Source of the DNA: Kappaphycus alvarezii
Taxonomy: Eukaryota; Rhodophyta; Florideophyceae; Gigartinales; Solieriaceae
Assembly (NCBI GenBank): GCA_002205965.3
Contig: NADL03000033.1
Location: 186,001-250,000, forward strand
Direction of reading: 5' to 3'
Length of the DNA stretch: 64,000 bases
This document shows, piece by piece, positions 47,251 to 58,779 of the stretch. How positions within the stretch are numbered: position 1 is the first letter of the stretch; every line of letters starts with the position of its first letter. The translations under genes and the position numbers were made by a program. The notes below the pieces were generated by a model. That model searched no databases and was not told where the DNA came from. It saw nothing but the letters and a program-made list of their open reading frames with translations.

Positions 47251-48713
47251 GTTTGACGCCTAAAAAATTTCTATCTATCAACAAGACGAGATATAGAAGC
47301 GATGAGATAAACAGAGAATCAGTTTCCAAGATTTTTTCAAATAGTGATCTTCGCTTGCGCTGTGAACCTATAATCGGACCAAAATTCGAAAAAGGCCCTT
47401 TTTTCACCAGGGTGAATATTTTGTCGATTCTAGAATACTACCTCAGAATTTTAAGGTGGTTCTCGAAAAGTTCAGTATGAAAATTTGAGGTCCTCTTAGG
47501 CTCAATCTAACAGTGATCTGAAATACATAATGGTCCACAATGCACACATGAATTGATTTTACCGTACTTTACATGCACGATTGATTCTTTAAGGACGAGT
47601 TACACGTCTATACAAGCCGAATAAATTGATTGATCCACCGGAGGCCAAGGAAGTTCGGAGAAAACTTGAGGTTAATATTTAAGCAATCACGTTGTTGAAA
47701 TTCAACCTCAGGTCTACGAGTAATATCAGTATTTTTTGCAAATGAAGAGAGGAAGTACAAATCTACTCTTCCAGTTGTACTCGTAGAACCTTGATATCTC
47801 ATTCTTTTTTACATTCTATTGTTTCCAGAAGTACTTTATGGTACCAAATTTGTCGCTAGAAATGACTGTGTCTATGGATTGTGGGCTCTGAGAATCTTAT
47901 CGGAGCCTATTTACTCTTAACACACGGAAAGTCTGTCAAAAATTGATTTTGAATACACATTAAACTTAAAGAAACACTACCTGTGAACAGATTTCTCCGT
48001 TGAGGCAGTTTTTATCCCTTAAAGAAATTGCCAAACCAATTCATCCTTTCATTCTTTACTCTTTGGAATCTGTTCTGAATCGGTACTATCAGATTTATTT
48101 GAAACTGAAAAGCAATCAGCTCAGAAGGGACCTATTTCCAAAACTTCGGTGATGTTCTCGACCTTCCTTCCAGATATTTGCAAAGATTAGCTGTCATTTT
48201 GTCGTAAATTTTTCTATTATTTCGTTTTTGCACTTCATCGGCAACAGCACACACCCGATTGGACTGCTCCTATTCGTAAAGAGCTATTGGAATGGCTAGT
48301 TTTCTGTGAAGACGCACGCAACCAGGAACGAGAGCGAGTTGTTATTAGCGCCAGACCTTTGATACACTAGGATGTCGCGGTGCCGCGTGTTTAAGTTCGA
48401 TAAGAAAGTACTTTAATTAGAACTGAAAGCCGACTACAGCCGTGTGGAACAGTTCTTTGCTAAATACTTTCACTGGCGTTTATTCCACAAATCCGCTGAT
48501 GTTACCCTTGATAGTCAATGAGCCTACATCACTCTGCGTATCGCGGCGGCACAGAGTAATCAGACACGCTCACTCCCAGCTAACTACGTTCCACCACCTT
48601 CCATATCTATAAGACGTTACATTATTCAATCTTCTTGCTCCCTCAAACACGGGGATCGGTCACTTCTACTCCTTTGCATCTCTGAACGCGGCCAATGCGT
48701 CATATTTAAGGAA
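47251..48713. other. No recognisable gene
   Basis: Nothing assigned; the first few hundred bases may be the tail of the preceding retroelement relic. Confidence 0.35.
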
Positions 48714-49075
48714 TTATAGAGACTTTATCACCATGCATGCCAGGTCCCGACTCATACCAGTGCCTATATCCACTCTTAACGGATGGCACCCGGACGCATT
48801 CGCTTTACTGACAGAAGTTGCCACTAACGTCGCCGTATGAGCCATAGAGACCTTTGGGCGAGTGAGATCTGTCCTTATGCAACCAAATGCTGCGGCGACG
48901 GTATTGTCCAACGTAGCATGCATTACGGCTGGCCTCACACCAGCCCTGTGAGATCTTCTTGCCTGGCTCTACCTCATTTACAGACTCTCTTATCAACAGA
49001 CCTGCCCCCTAGCCTTCTGAAAATTGTCGTCCTACATCTCTATTCAGTAAAACATCCAAATTTATCCCCATCTTC
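48714..49075 (+). pseudogene. RE1 C-terminal fragment and 3' end
   Basis: Plus strand: ARSRLIPVPISTLNGWHPDA, FALLTEVATNVAV, a stop, then AIETFGRVRSVLMQPNAAAT and VLSNVACITAG. It ends in the CAGTAAAACATCCAAATTT terminal motif at 49047-49070. Matches the copies at 9421 and 12622. Confidence 0.65.
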
Positions 49076-50039
49076 CATTTACTATCAGGTTTAGTACAGA
49101 TTCTATTATGGTAAGAAAGGAGGCGACAGGTATTTATAGGTATCTTTCGCGGCGATTCTTTGCCGACCTTCACGTTCAGAGTGCCACACTTGGCTTTTAA
49201 ACCTCGCCAAGGGGAGCGCTTTCACGTATATACAGCCCAGTCGCACCGTACTCGATAAAAATTGCATCGGGCTCAGTTGAAATTTTGGCCGCTGTAGTGC
49301 TTCTGGATTGCCATCATAGGTTTCCCAGGAGTTTGGATAGAGTCGCCAGAAACTCGATGAAAGTGGTATCATCGTTATTGTAACCTTGCGCACGGTACTT
49401 CACCACGGATGTTGAGTAATCTCACCTATTCAAATTCGATGATGCTGGACGTACAAGACGGAACATTCAAAGGCACCTCGGTAGAGAACCCGTGGCCGCC
49501 GTGATACAGACAAATGTTCACGTAGAGGTAAACTGTTTCTATCATTAGCACGTTGTTTGAACTTGAGCAGTGCCACATCTACTCTTAGTCAAATCTATGC
49601 TTACATGTCACTCGATACAGTGCCTGAAACGCCTAGTCCCCATTTTATTATGAAATCGGATCATTTCACAAATTCCTGTTCAATTCATTCCAAGATCCTT
49701 TGCTTAGCTCTCCATTTCCAACCCAATTGTCCTACCTTTTCTCTCAACGAAAAGAAACCCCACAGTCATTTTATTTTATAGATCCAAATTCACTCTACAA
49801 CTACTTTTTTTATTTTATGTTTGAAGAATTGGTCCTTTTTCAAAAAGAAAGCTTTCGATTCTTGACCCGCTTTGTCTTCCAAATTCAGTGTCGATATATT
49901 GTCCAGTACATTTTTTATTGCGCTGGATGCATGCAAATTCAAAGCCTCAAAATTACCTTGTATTTTTATTTCGCAGAAGGTATTTAACTTTTTAGAAGAT
50001 ATTATCCTAATTAAAGTTCGGTACTAACATTGTTGAGGT
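49076..50039. other. No recognisable gene
   Basis: Nothing assigned. Confidence 0.35.
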
Positions 50040-50089
50040 ATGTCCCCTGCCGTAAACCACTCCATCCGCTCACCCACTTTTTTGCCAAC

Positions 50090-50682
50090 ATGAGTAGCCT
50101 CAGACCGCCCTTCACAATCTCCAAGTCATCCAGAACCAGCCGGCTCATCAGCGGCCTGGCCTTGATCGCCAATGGGCCAACTGACTACGAGGAATACTGC
50201 AGAAGAATGGACCAGCAACGCGTTCGGGAGTGTATCTGTGTTCATTGTTTCGAGGAGAAAGATGAGAGCGAACAGTATGAAGGTGCATAGGAGCCGGAGG
50301 AGACTGAGGCGGTTGTGGAGGGATTGAAAGATGAGGAGGATTGAGCGGACCCGTGCGAGTCACTTGCGTACAACCGTGGGGGAGTTTCCGTGGAAAACGG
50401 AGGAAATACTGACGGTTTAATCGTAATCTCGGACTCCTCTGCTGTGTGTATAGGGGGGTTGATGGTCTCAAGGCGGGTTTGGAGGATCTTTATATGTCCG
50501 AGGAATCTTTCAATCGTTCTGGGCCGTTCTACAGAATTTTTAGAAACTGCTTTGGTGGTGTTGATATTTTAGAGGAAAGTTTATCCTCTGATCTCGAGGA
50601 CGAAGATTTTGACGAGAAAATCTACACATTTAATCTGATACTATCTATTGATAGTCTTTCTCGTCCATATGATTCCCTTTAA
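50090..50682 (+). pseudogene. Accessory ORF of LTR element, copy D (broken)
   Basis: ATG at 50090 preceded by the shared leader ATCCGCTCACCCACTTTTTT. Then SSLRPPFTISKSSRTSRLIS, GLALIANGPTDYEEYCRRMD, VCVHCFEE-like CICVHCFEEKDESE and a stop at about 50290. The acidic middle follows with a second stop, and the C-terminal part (50446-50682) contains FRNCFGGVDILEESLSSDLE and ends DEKIYTF... This is the best complete view of the domain order. It lies directly upstream of LTR D. The C-terminal frame is open for 78 codons. Confidence 0.6.
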
Positions 50683-50689
50683 TGCATCT

Positions 50690-51050
50690 ATTGGTATGTA
50701 GTATGGTTGTCTGAGACTTTAGGGTTAGCCAAAAAGTATGTATAAGCTGAGTAAACTGCTTCCTATAGGAGAGGACAAGCAAGTTGAAAGACAACTTAAA
50801 ATGCAGACCCCAGTATTCCCGAGGTTGAAATTCAATTTCTACCTTAAAAAGGATTTTTTTAACGCCAGAAACTCAGCATAGGTGGTAGAAACACCCCCTT
50901 CTATGCTCACTTTTAGCCCCTTGTCCAACAGTCCTTATTCACCTCTTCTCATTCCCACAACCATAATTTGGTAGCACTATTGTCACTTCCAACACCTCTT
51001 TCTTGGGAGAATTGGTTCTGAAAATAACTTCGTTCGTCGAATTATCCCCA
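50690..51050 (+). repeat. GY1-type LTR, copy D
   Basis: CTGAGACTTTAGGGTTAGCC..GTATAAGCTGAGTAAACTGC to GGTAGCACTATTGTCACTTC, then AATTGGTTCTGAAAATAAC and CGTCGAATTATCCCC, the reverse complement of the usual LTR start. Same orientation as the ORF before it. Confidence 0.7.
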
Positions 51051-51464
51051 CCACCCCACTCCAGGATTCAAGACTTCAATTATCCCACTGCTCTCTCTTC
51101 AAGCTGCCACGTCTTACAATCATAGAAGGAAAGAAGGCTTTATTTCTGCATTGCCCCATAGAACCACGCTCATCCCGATTCCAATTTCTTCTCATACATA
51201 ATAACACCCGGGTGCAATACCCGGTGTCACAGTTCTATCAAAAGCTGCTCCGATCAACTCTGTTACAACTTTATAAAGCACTATTAGTCTCCTTTAGTGC
51301 AACCTGCCTTTTATCTTGTCTCAGCACATCCTTGATACAATGATGACGGTTTTCATCCTCTTTGTTACACACCAAACACCTCAAAGTTCCCCTGCTTTCA
51401 GCCCTCTGAATTGCCGCTGTAGTACGGTAAACACAACCGTTTATAACATATAACGACTCGATTA
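51051..51464. other. No recognisable gene
   Basis: The minus-strand frame at 51271-51507 contains CLVCNKEDENRHHC, a Cys/His cluster, but no family is recognised. Confidence 0.3.
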
Positions 51465-51477
51465 GAGCATCTCCACC
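51465..51477 (+). repeat. Harbinger left terminal inverted repeat
   Basis: GAGCATCTCCACC preceded by TTA. Pairs with 54251-54263. Confidence 0.75.
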
Positions 51478-51609
51478 AATAAAAACATTTCCGGAGCAAA
51501 TAAGCAATACCTACTTCACGTGTATAAATATTATTTGATGACTTAATTTTTCTGTTTTGCTTTTTTGAATCTCATCTATGCTTCACCACCAGTACCGTCG
51601 TTCCAAAAC

Positions 51610-52840
51610 AAAGACCAAGCTCATTCTCACAGCTTTGTCTCGATGGAACATTTGCGGCAGCAAGAACTATTACATTCAAAGCTCCGAGGGATGACAAAAC
51701 AACTCCTCGACACTAGTAGCGACGAGTTGGAAGAATATTATCTAAAATGGGGTGTGTTCCGTCATTTTTTGGCATCTAACATTGAGCGCTTACGTGAACA
51801 AATTGCAGTACGCTTCTTTGAAGATTATATCCCTTCGACCCTTGTGTACATTAACGCACAGTTTTGATAATGTTTCATGGTTACACTAGACCTTTTTACG
51901 ACATTATGGAGCATTTATGCGAGGTGGATGCGTATTGTAAAAATACAATTGATTGCACAGGACGTACTGGATTCTCAAAGTATCAGAAAGAGACATGTGC
52001 TTTTAGAATGCTGGTGTATGGGAAAGTGGCATACACAATGGACGATTACCTTAGTATTGGAGAACCCATAGCGATGGAATACATAAAGAGGTTCAATAAA
52101 GCGGTTGTTGACAGTTTTGGCTCAAAATACCTGCGCTACCCTTCTACGTTAGATATTAAGCACATCCTTCAACGTTCCGCCCGTAGAGCTATTCCGAGCT
52201 GCCCTGATAGTATTGAATGCTTTAATGGTACTGTAAAAATTGCCCTACAGCACATCGCGAACAATAAAAAGGGAGAAAGGGAGATCCCACATTAACGATA
52301 GAAAGTATTGCGGATGATCGTTTTTGGATTTGGCATCCGTTCTTTGGTATGCCGGGAAGTTTGAATGACATAAAAGTCCTCTATTCTTCTCCGTTGAGTC
52401 ACCATGTCGCTTCAGATGCGAATCCTCCACCCTTTTAATAAAAAGTTGCTGGAGAAACAATAATAATAACTTATCGACTTGCAGACGGGAAATACCGAGA
52501 TTGGCCTATGTTTGTTGAGACGGCCCCACGGCCAAAGAACTAGAAGGAGAAGTACTTGGCGAGAAGACAAGAAGCGTGTAGAAAAGAGGTTGAAAGAGCA
52601 TTTGGAGTGTAAGGAAAAGTGGCACATAATAGTAAATATTAGCCGGCTATAGTACAAAAGTATCATGCACAAAGTTTTAAGATAATGTATCATAATGCAC
52701 AATGTGATGGTTGAACGTAAGATAATCGACGAAGGAGATGTTAAAATTCACCAAAATGGGCACACAGATGTTTCTGTTGGCGTCACATATAACATCTTTG
52801 AAGCACTACAAATGACCAGCCTAATAGTGAAATAAATCCT
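51610..52840 (+). pseudogene. PIF/Harbinger transposase (decayed)
   Basis: Three frames join into one transposase. 51565-51867 is the N-terminal part. 51864-52295 encodes FHGYTRPFYDIMEHLCEVDA, GFSKYQKETCAFRMLVYGKV, MDDYLSIGEPIAMEYIKRFN and KYLRYPSTLDI, all characteristic of Harbinger proteins, ending in SCPDSIECFNGTVK, where the first catalytic Asp block (usually S-I-D-C) has become S-I-E-C. Later frames give DRFWIWHPFFGMPGSLNDIK (second Asp in NDI) and RKEVERAFGVCKEKWHII (third acidic residue in VERAFG). Frameshifts and stops separate the blocks. It would have cut and pasted the element by DDE chemistry in the nucleus. Confidence 0.82.
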
Positions 52841-52989
52841 CCCTTGGCTCTACTGCGGCATTTTGTGCTGTTCAAAGGTTTACCTAGAGCCTTTACGAGT
52901 TTCGTAAAACAAGGGAACTTGTAATGATACATATCTGGAATTCAAGAGGAGATATCATGTTGTAATGTTCCTACTTATCACCAGTGTCA

Positions 52990-53920
52990 AGCAATTCTCT
53001 TTCGTCCGAATCAATATCGATAAATTGGATGGATTTGCCGGATTCTTCTATTTATTCTGCAGTATTGCCTGCGAATTTCTCAAGCCTGGCTTTATTGCCT
53101 TTGTTCTCGATTCCTTCTTAGCTTGAGAGCGCTTCGTTTGAAATTATTGTACCGCTTTCTGTTGATTGCAACTCTGCGGTGCGTTTGTGAACAACAGAGA
53201 ATCTCATTATTTCGTTTCAAGACAACATTTCGTTCTTGCTCTGCTGCCAGGGACTATGGTGCTATCTTGAGCTTATTCTTAGCATATTGCGCCTTCCTAT
53301 GCTCTTCTTTGGCCCTTTTTCTTCCTACAGGCCGTTCATCTCATTTTTGCTCGGATTCTACTCTGGTTTAGCATGATCAGAACATTCTTTTACTTTTTTT
53401 GTTTCCTTCTGCGATTCGTTAGACTAAGAAGAACTATTTAGTATTCCTTGCATCTCACCAGCCATGAATTTGTCGTTTTTCCTCAAAATCTTCCATGCTC
53501 CTCTGAACTTTAATGGCTTTCCGCAATATTCTGTTGCTTTTTTAACTTAGACACCATCGTAAAGCACAGCAGCGACCATGAAACGGTTATGAGAGGACTC
53601 AGTATAGGGTTTCATCCTTGTTACTCGAACATAACATGAAGCAAATAGCGTAAAACTCTTAAGACGATTTTACAACAGTTTTTTATGGACTTAAAAGATC
53701 TTAATAATCGATTCGCTGGCTTGAAAGAATTATTGCAGACGTTGGTGACTTGACGAATGAAGTGTTCGTTCTTCTGCTCCGCTCCATTTACTGCGTCCTC
53801 ACGTGTACTTATCCAGGCCTTCGAAATTGCGGCGTCCTCTGTCGGCATGAAGCTGACACCCCTTTTCATCTTCTTCATGTCCTTACTGGATTGCTTGGTT
53901 GAGTAAATAAGTTCCGCCAT
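52990..53920 (-). pseudogene. PIF/Harbinger partner ORF (MYB/SANT-like protein, decayed)
   Basis: The minus frame from 53920 reads KRGVSFMPTEDAAISKAWIS, then DAVNGAEQKNEHFIRQVTNV. This has the pattern of the Harbinger ORF1 family (R-G-x-x-[FY]-[ST]-x-x-E-D, then V-x-G-x-x-Q). Near 53300 another frame gives ERPVGRKRAKEEHRKAQYAK, the conserved R-P-x-G-R-K-x-A-K motif close to the C-terminus. The partner protein helps bring the transposase to the nucleus and to DNA in known elements. Stops interrupt the middle. Confidence 0.75.
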
Positions 53921-54250
53921 TGTTGAATATCTTTATTGATACAAAAAGTAATTGTCGCTGTGGGGTATAAATAGCACCCGCCGCGCACTGCACCCGGCAG
54001 AAAGAAGTGACGAGAAGGTTTTTTGGTTAACTGCCGCGAAAGTAAGGAGAACGGACCAGTCCTGATCGTACACGTGGGTGCTGATTTGCTTCTAGGCTCC
54101 ATTTTCTGAGTGCAAATTTTCCGATTTTGAAACCGAAATTTGCTTGGATGAAACCTAGTTTGATAGTTTGCTCCGTTGCTATAGGCTTGCTGGTGATGAA
54201 ATCGAGTGTACAGAATATCAATTTTGGTTTTTCGTAATTTGATTCACTCC

Positions 54251-54263
54251 AGTGGAGATGCTC
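54251..54263 (-). repeat. Harbinger right terminal inverted repeat
   Basis: AGTGGAGATGCTC, the reverse complement of the left end with one mismatch. Followed by CTA. Confidence 0.75.
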
Positions 54264-54288
54264 CTAAATAGTGATCCACATTGCCTAA

Positions 54289-54340
54289 CCGACCACATCT
54301 TCCATGCATTAGAATAACCCAAAAATTTCCCCCCATTGCC
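54289..54340. repeat. Dispersed repeat shared with 6419-6470
   Basis: CGACCACATCTTCCATGCAT followed by TA.AATAACCCA.AATTTCCCC in both places. The end resembles the RE1-type AATAACCC..TTTCCCC terminus, so both may be element ends. Confidence 0.7.
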
Positions 54341-54408
54341 CAAAGTTTTAATGACCCGTGACAATAAAGTGAAAATTACAAGATCGAAGGGTTGCATTTT
54401 AATTTGTT

Positions 54409-54444
54409 CTCTGTTTTCCATTACAAAAATAATGGAAAACAGAG
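54409..54444. repeat. Perfect 15-bp hairpin
   Basis: CTCTGTTTTCCATTA (54409-54423), loop CAAAAA, exact reverse complement TAATGGAAAACAGAG (54430-54444). No ORF end nearby. Possible MITE or foldback end. Confidence 0.85.
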
Positions 54445-55329
54445 TACAGGACTGGGTATGTACAAAAGTTCGCTTCTGTGTCATACTGTACAACCCGCAA
54501 AGATCTCCCACCACTACGGTTCACTTGTTTTCCACAACTTGTTTCCAAGCGTCAAGGCAATGATACGATTCACAACGTTTTCATTTTTTGTAGTACAGTA
54601 TTTTTCAAAATTAAACTATCCCACACCTTCCCCCATGTACAGTAAAATAAATTTTACAATACTGTACAGTAACTATTTGGGACAATAATGCATCTGCTAA
54701 GGAATTATTATCCCAGGCTCGTAATACCTCAGACGTAGTGCTGAACTAAGGGGAAAGGGTTGTTGACAGAAACGCCTTGTTTGCCCTTTATTGCGGAACA
54801 GATCAACTCCCTCGCTTCTCGGCCGTCCGAACTCTAGCAGTAAGCACACCCCCTACAGTATTTCTCCTAGTACAAAAAGGGGTTGCTTCCAATACAAAGG
54901 TGCTTCTTGGAATTGGAAATCAAGGGCCGTTAAGGAATATTGTTTAAAGACTATCATACACTAGTCCATGTGGTACTCCATTTGCGGTAAACCAATGAAA
55001 CTCCAATCTTATCATATTGAAACATGCTAATACGATTTGAGCTCTAGAGCGCCCCGTTATTGAATGAGGAAATATCATCATCTCAACGTACAGCTTAGTA
55101 GCAGTCGTTATCTCTATTCCAGCGCTCGACCATCATCCCACCTCATCCCACCTTGCAGGCATTATTCGTTTTTTGCTGAATATTGATACCGGTCAAAATG
55201 ATACATAAATAAAGTAAAACAAACCGAGATGGCATCGGCTGCTGCTTCACCCTCTTCATCCGATCCCAACACAACCGCAAAGAATTGCTGAAGACTTTCC
55301 TTGGTCCAGTTCTCCTTCCCTTAGCAATC
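54445..55329. other. 5' flank of dehydrogenase gene
   Basis: No gene. Short TACTGTACAGT-like palindromes near 54590-54680. A promoter cannot be placed with confidence. Confidence 0.35.
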
Positions 55330-56668
55330 ATGCTTCCCCCTGGCACCACGGTGGGCTTCATTGGCACTGGCTGCATGGGCCGACCCATGATCCACAAATT
55401 ATTGGAGGCTGATTTCACTGTTCAGGTTTACGATCTCCACAAAAGCGCCGCCACAGAAATCGTTGAAGCTGGGGCCATTTGGCGAGACACTCCTCGAGAA
55501 TGTGCCCAGGGCATGGAAATCGTCTGCACCTGTCTCCCTCTTCCTGAACATGTCCTCGAGAACATGGTCGGCGACGATGGAGGATTAGCCGGAATGGAGA
55601 GCGGTTCTGTCTGGGTCGACTGCTCTACCACCGATTATCATAACACTCTCTATATTGCAGGATTGGCAAAGGAGAAGGGCGTGCATTCTATTGAGGCTCC
55701 TGTCAGTAACTTATCGCATATGGGAGTAGACTTTTGTAACATGAGTTACTTTGCAGCTGGTGACGAGGAAGGTACAAATCTTGAAGGAATTTTTGGCTAT
55801 TACTGGTAAGATCGATTTTTACGTTGGCAAGATTGGAATGGCGCAGTCGGCGAAGCTGCTCACGAATGATATGTTCTATACCGGTGTGGTTACGTTCGGA
55901 GAGTGCAGTGCGTTATTGCACGACGCAGGTGTGCCGATGTACTGGTGGTGGGAGAAGGTGAAGAAGAGCAGAGGTAACTCGGTCGCATCGGATCAATTTT
56001 CCGTCTTTATGTTTGACGGTAGCTGGGATGATTCCTGTACGTTAGAGATTGGCATTAAGGATATGTCGTTGACTGTGGCCATGTCGAAGGAAGTAGGCGA
56101 GTATTTACCAGTCACAGAGGCGACCAACGACGCCTACGTGGCATCTAATACTCGTTATGACATTTACAAAGGTCACATTCAGGTAATTCGTCTCACAGAG
56201 GACGATAATAATGTTCAACTCCGAATTCCGGGTTTTACGGCGCCGTCCAAGTATGGTTTGAACAAGGCATACAAACACCCAGAGGGTTTCCTTACTGACT
56301 CGTATGGCCGGACCCGTCCCCCACTCCCAGAAACGTACAAAGCACCAAAGTTTGATCCCTCAGAAGCACAACTCGAGCTCGCTGAAACTCTCTGCGAGTA
56401 CTTGGCGTTGATTAATGAGGCAATTTACGACGAGTCTATTCGACTGGGCATCGGCATGGGCCTGGAAAGGGACTTGACTATCAAGATTATACGGTGGAGT
56501 GTCGGGACGTGCTGGGTTTCGGATCATCTCGAGGAATTTGTTAGAGATGAAGCGGTGTTGGACAAGATGGCGGAATACGTCAAGGCAAGCACACTCAAAC
56601 TTCGAAATTACCCGAAAGTCGATCGGGCCCTTCGTGAGCGATTCGCGCACCTGAAGGTCAATGGATAG
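55330..56668 (+). pseudogene. Beta-hydroxyacid dehydrogenase (3-hydroxyisobutyrate dehydrogenase-like), one frameshift
   Basis: The ATG at 55330 (MLPPGTTVGFIGTGCMGRPM) opens a Rossmann domain with the G-x-G-x-x-G NAD(P)-binding loop. The family motifs follow: VWVDCSTTD, then SIEAPVSNLSHMGVDF (substrate-binding D/E-A-P-V-S block), GDEE, and GKIGMAQSAKLLTNDM with the catalytic Lys. The frame breaks between GDEEG and AITGKIDFYVG: the first frame stops at 55809, and the second runs from about 55770 to 56668. A single indel explains it, since no splice pair would join the frames cleanly. The joined protein would be about 440 residues, longer than the usual ~300. The extra C-terminus (GMGLERDLTIKIIRWSVGTC) looks like a second helical domain. 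Oxidises a beta-hydroxyacid in amino-acid breakdown or a similar step; the substrate is unknown. It may be a true pseudogene or a sequence error. Confidence 0.8.
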
Positions 56669-58779
56669 AGGTAACAGTCCCTTTCCTGTCCAAAAGGAGT
56701 TGTCATACTGTACTACTGTAGCATACCGTATTACAGCACTATTCTGAGAGGGTTCTGTAGGGCATAAAATTATGATTGTATTTTTGATATGTGCTCCACA
56801 CACTCAACAGTCAATACAATTCAGTTGGAACGATAAAGAATCCTACCTCAACACTGCTCATAGATTTTCTTTCAATAGAATGGCAATCTGTAGTTTAAAA
56901 GCTCCAATCAAGCTATCACGATAAAGCACAGTGCAACGATGCATCCATAGAACGTGTTCAAGGATCTCTAATTGAAGAGGAATTATATTTCAGTCCGAGA
57001 AAGGGTGCGCGGGTCAATGGTACGACAGGAGCTACTGGTCTATTGAGGATGTTCTCATTACCTATAAAAGCAGTGCCGTATGTATATATATGCCGGTCTT
57101 GCCTCAATGAAAAACTTGTGGTCACCTGGTTGTTCAAAGGACCCAAACTCATTGGCAAACTAGCATCCCCCACCTGGAAATACTGACCCCTCGTTGGACA
57201 TCAGGTGCTGGGGATCGCAACTGCGCAGTGGTCTGATAATGTAGCAACCATCAGTCGATAACAAAATTTGGTTGAGTTTGCATCGAGAGGTTTGCTATTT
57301 TGGTACATTGCAGATTTTTGTATGAAGCTACTTTATTTGATCATGGCATTAATATACTCTCAAATGCATGTGCGGAAGATGCGATGATCAGATGCAGAAT
57401 GGATGGAATGACCTTGTAAAGCTAGGATCGTGTGACAAAGCGCAGAATTGTAACATTCGAAGTACTAAGTGCGTACATCAATTCCAACTATTCCTGTTCG
57501 TTCTGTTCAACTTTTGTCGAAATCTTTGGCATTAAATTTGCCAATCTTCGGGGTTGTTAGAGATCCATACTTGAAGTGCACTTCAGGTTGACCTCCATAA
57601 CAGCTATATCATAGAATTCCTGAAGCGTTTTGTAAAAAGTGAAAAGTTAGCTGCCTTACCGCGTAGAGACACAGGCAGCTGTGTCCAGAAAGGAATGAGG
57701 CATATTTACGGTACTCACCACAAATCAGTGAGAGGGGGCGCCCTTATGAGCATGGCGTGAGGTCTATGAAGTCCTTGCCAATAATCCAATACTACCTTAT
57801 GATCAAGGACTGGCACCAGTGGCTAGGAGTATCTTTAGACTAAGCAGTTTGACCTTAAGTTCTACAGTTACACTCAAATTTCCATTTTTATGTTACCCAT
57901 AATTCATCAGTCCTCAGTCATACCGTATCTATCATTATTAAGGCAGTTAGATATTTTACGTGGAATTGACAACCCTTCCAATATTCCAATATTCCACTCA
58001 ACGAAGGCAATATTACCGCGAGCAGCCGAAACTGTCTTATTTCCACGGCTGCTTGGCAGGGCTGGTCAAGTAACTTTGCTCTATCACACTGTACAGCCCT
58101 GTAAGGGGAAAGTATGGTCGCAAGCCGATTTTAATTCATTTTATTAAATTATCATTTAGTAGACAAAATGACTGAAGAATGATAGTTGCACAACGAGATC
58201 TGTGTCGGATGTCATTCTGTACACGTGGCATCCTGGTTGAATCTAGTTTTGATGTTGTAGGCTAGAACGTATGGTGCGGTGAACATTTATTTGGACTTTG
58301 ACTAAAAGCCGCCTCTCTAGTGTCTATACGACCATGCACTGTCCTCATATGAGGCACACTTTGTTCTCATACGTCACATTTTGGAAAGGTAAATGTTTTG
58401 TACGCCCGAAAGTTTTATTGGGAAAAAAGGTTTTTTATGTTACGTTACAGTTCAGTAATTCTTACTGTACATGCGCCCTCGTTTCTAAACCCATCACCAT
58501 AATACGAGCTATTTTCCTTCCAAAATTAAGTCGTTTTCACAACTTCTTGCGAAGAGCCGACGTTGGTGAGGGAAAATTGCTCTAGCCTTAACCAAGGTCA
58601 GCAATCTTGAAAAGGATACCTACACTCGTGAACTAATGCGGAGGGACAAGAAATGCGCTGAGGTAAAAAAATTGTATTGAAAAAGAAGTGCTAAAAGTAG
58701 TCCTCATATGAGTACAACGGTCCAACAGACACTACAGAACGGTCACACCATGCAAGAAGCCGAACAAGCCGTATGGAGG
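56669..58779. other. No recognisable gene
   Basis: Short ORFs only (for example 57890-58147 and 58298-58585, plus), none with a recognised product. Scattered TACTGTA/TACAGTA-type motifs near 56700-56740. Confidence 0.35.

Larger units (their letters stand above)
51465..54263. mobile_element. PIF/Harbinger-type DNA transposon, 2.8 kb, both genes present
   Basis: Terminal inverted repeats GAGCATCTCCACC (51465-51477) and the reverse complement of 54251-54263 (GAGCATCTCCACT) match at 12 of 13 bases. The 3-bp flanks are TTA on the left and CTA on the right, close to the usual TWA duplication. Inside are a Harbinger-type transposase on the plus strand and the partner DNA-binding-type ORF on the minus strand, facing each other. 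This is the standard two-gene layout of the superfamily. Both genes are decayed. Confidence 0.82.

Noticed and set aside
54590..54680. TACTGTACAGT motifs as a Tc1/pogo-type transposon end
   Set aside because: Short palindromes only; no transposase and no pair of ends at a sensible distance. Similar words occur at 56700-56740.
58298..58585. 95-codon plus ORF
   Set aside because: No family motif and no supporting context.
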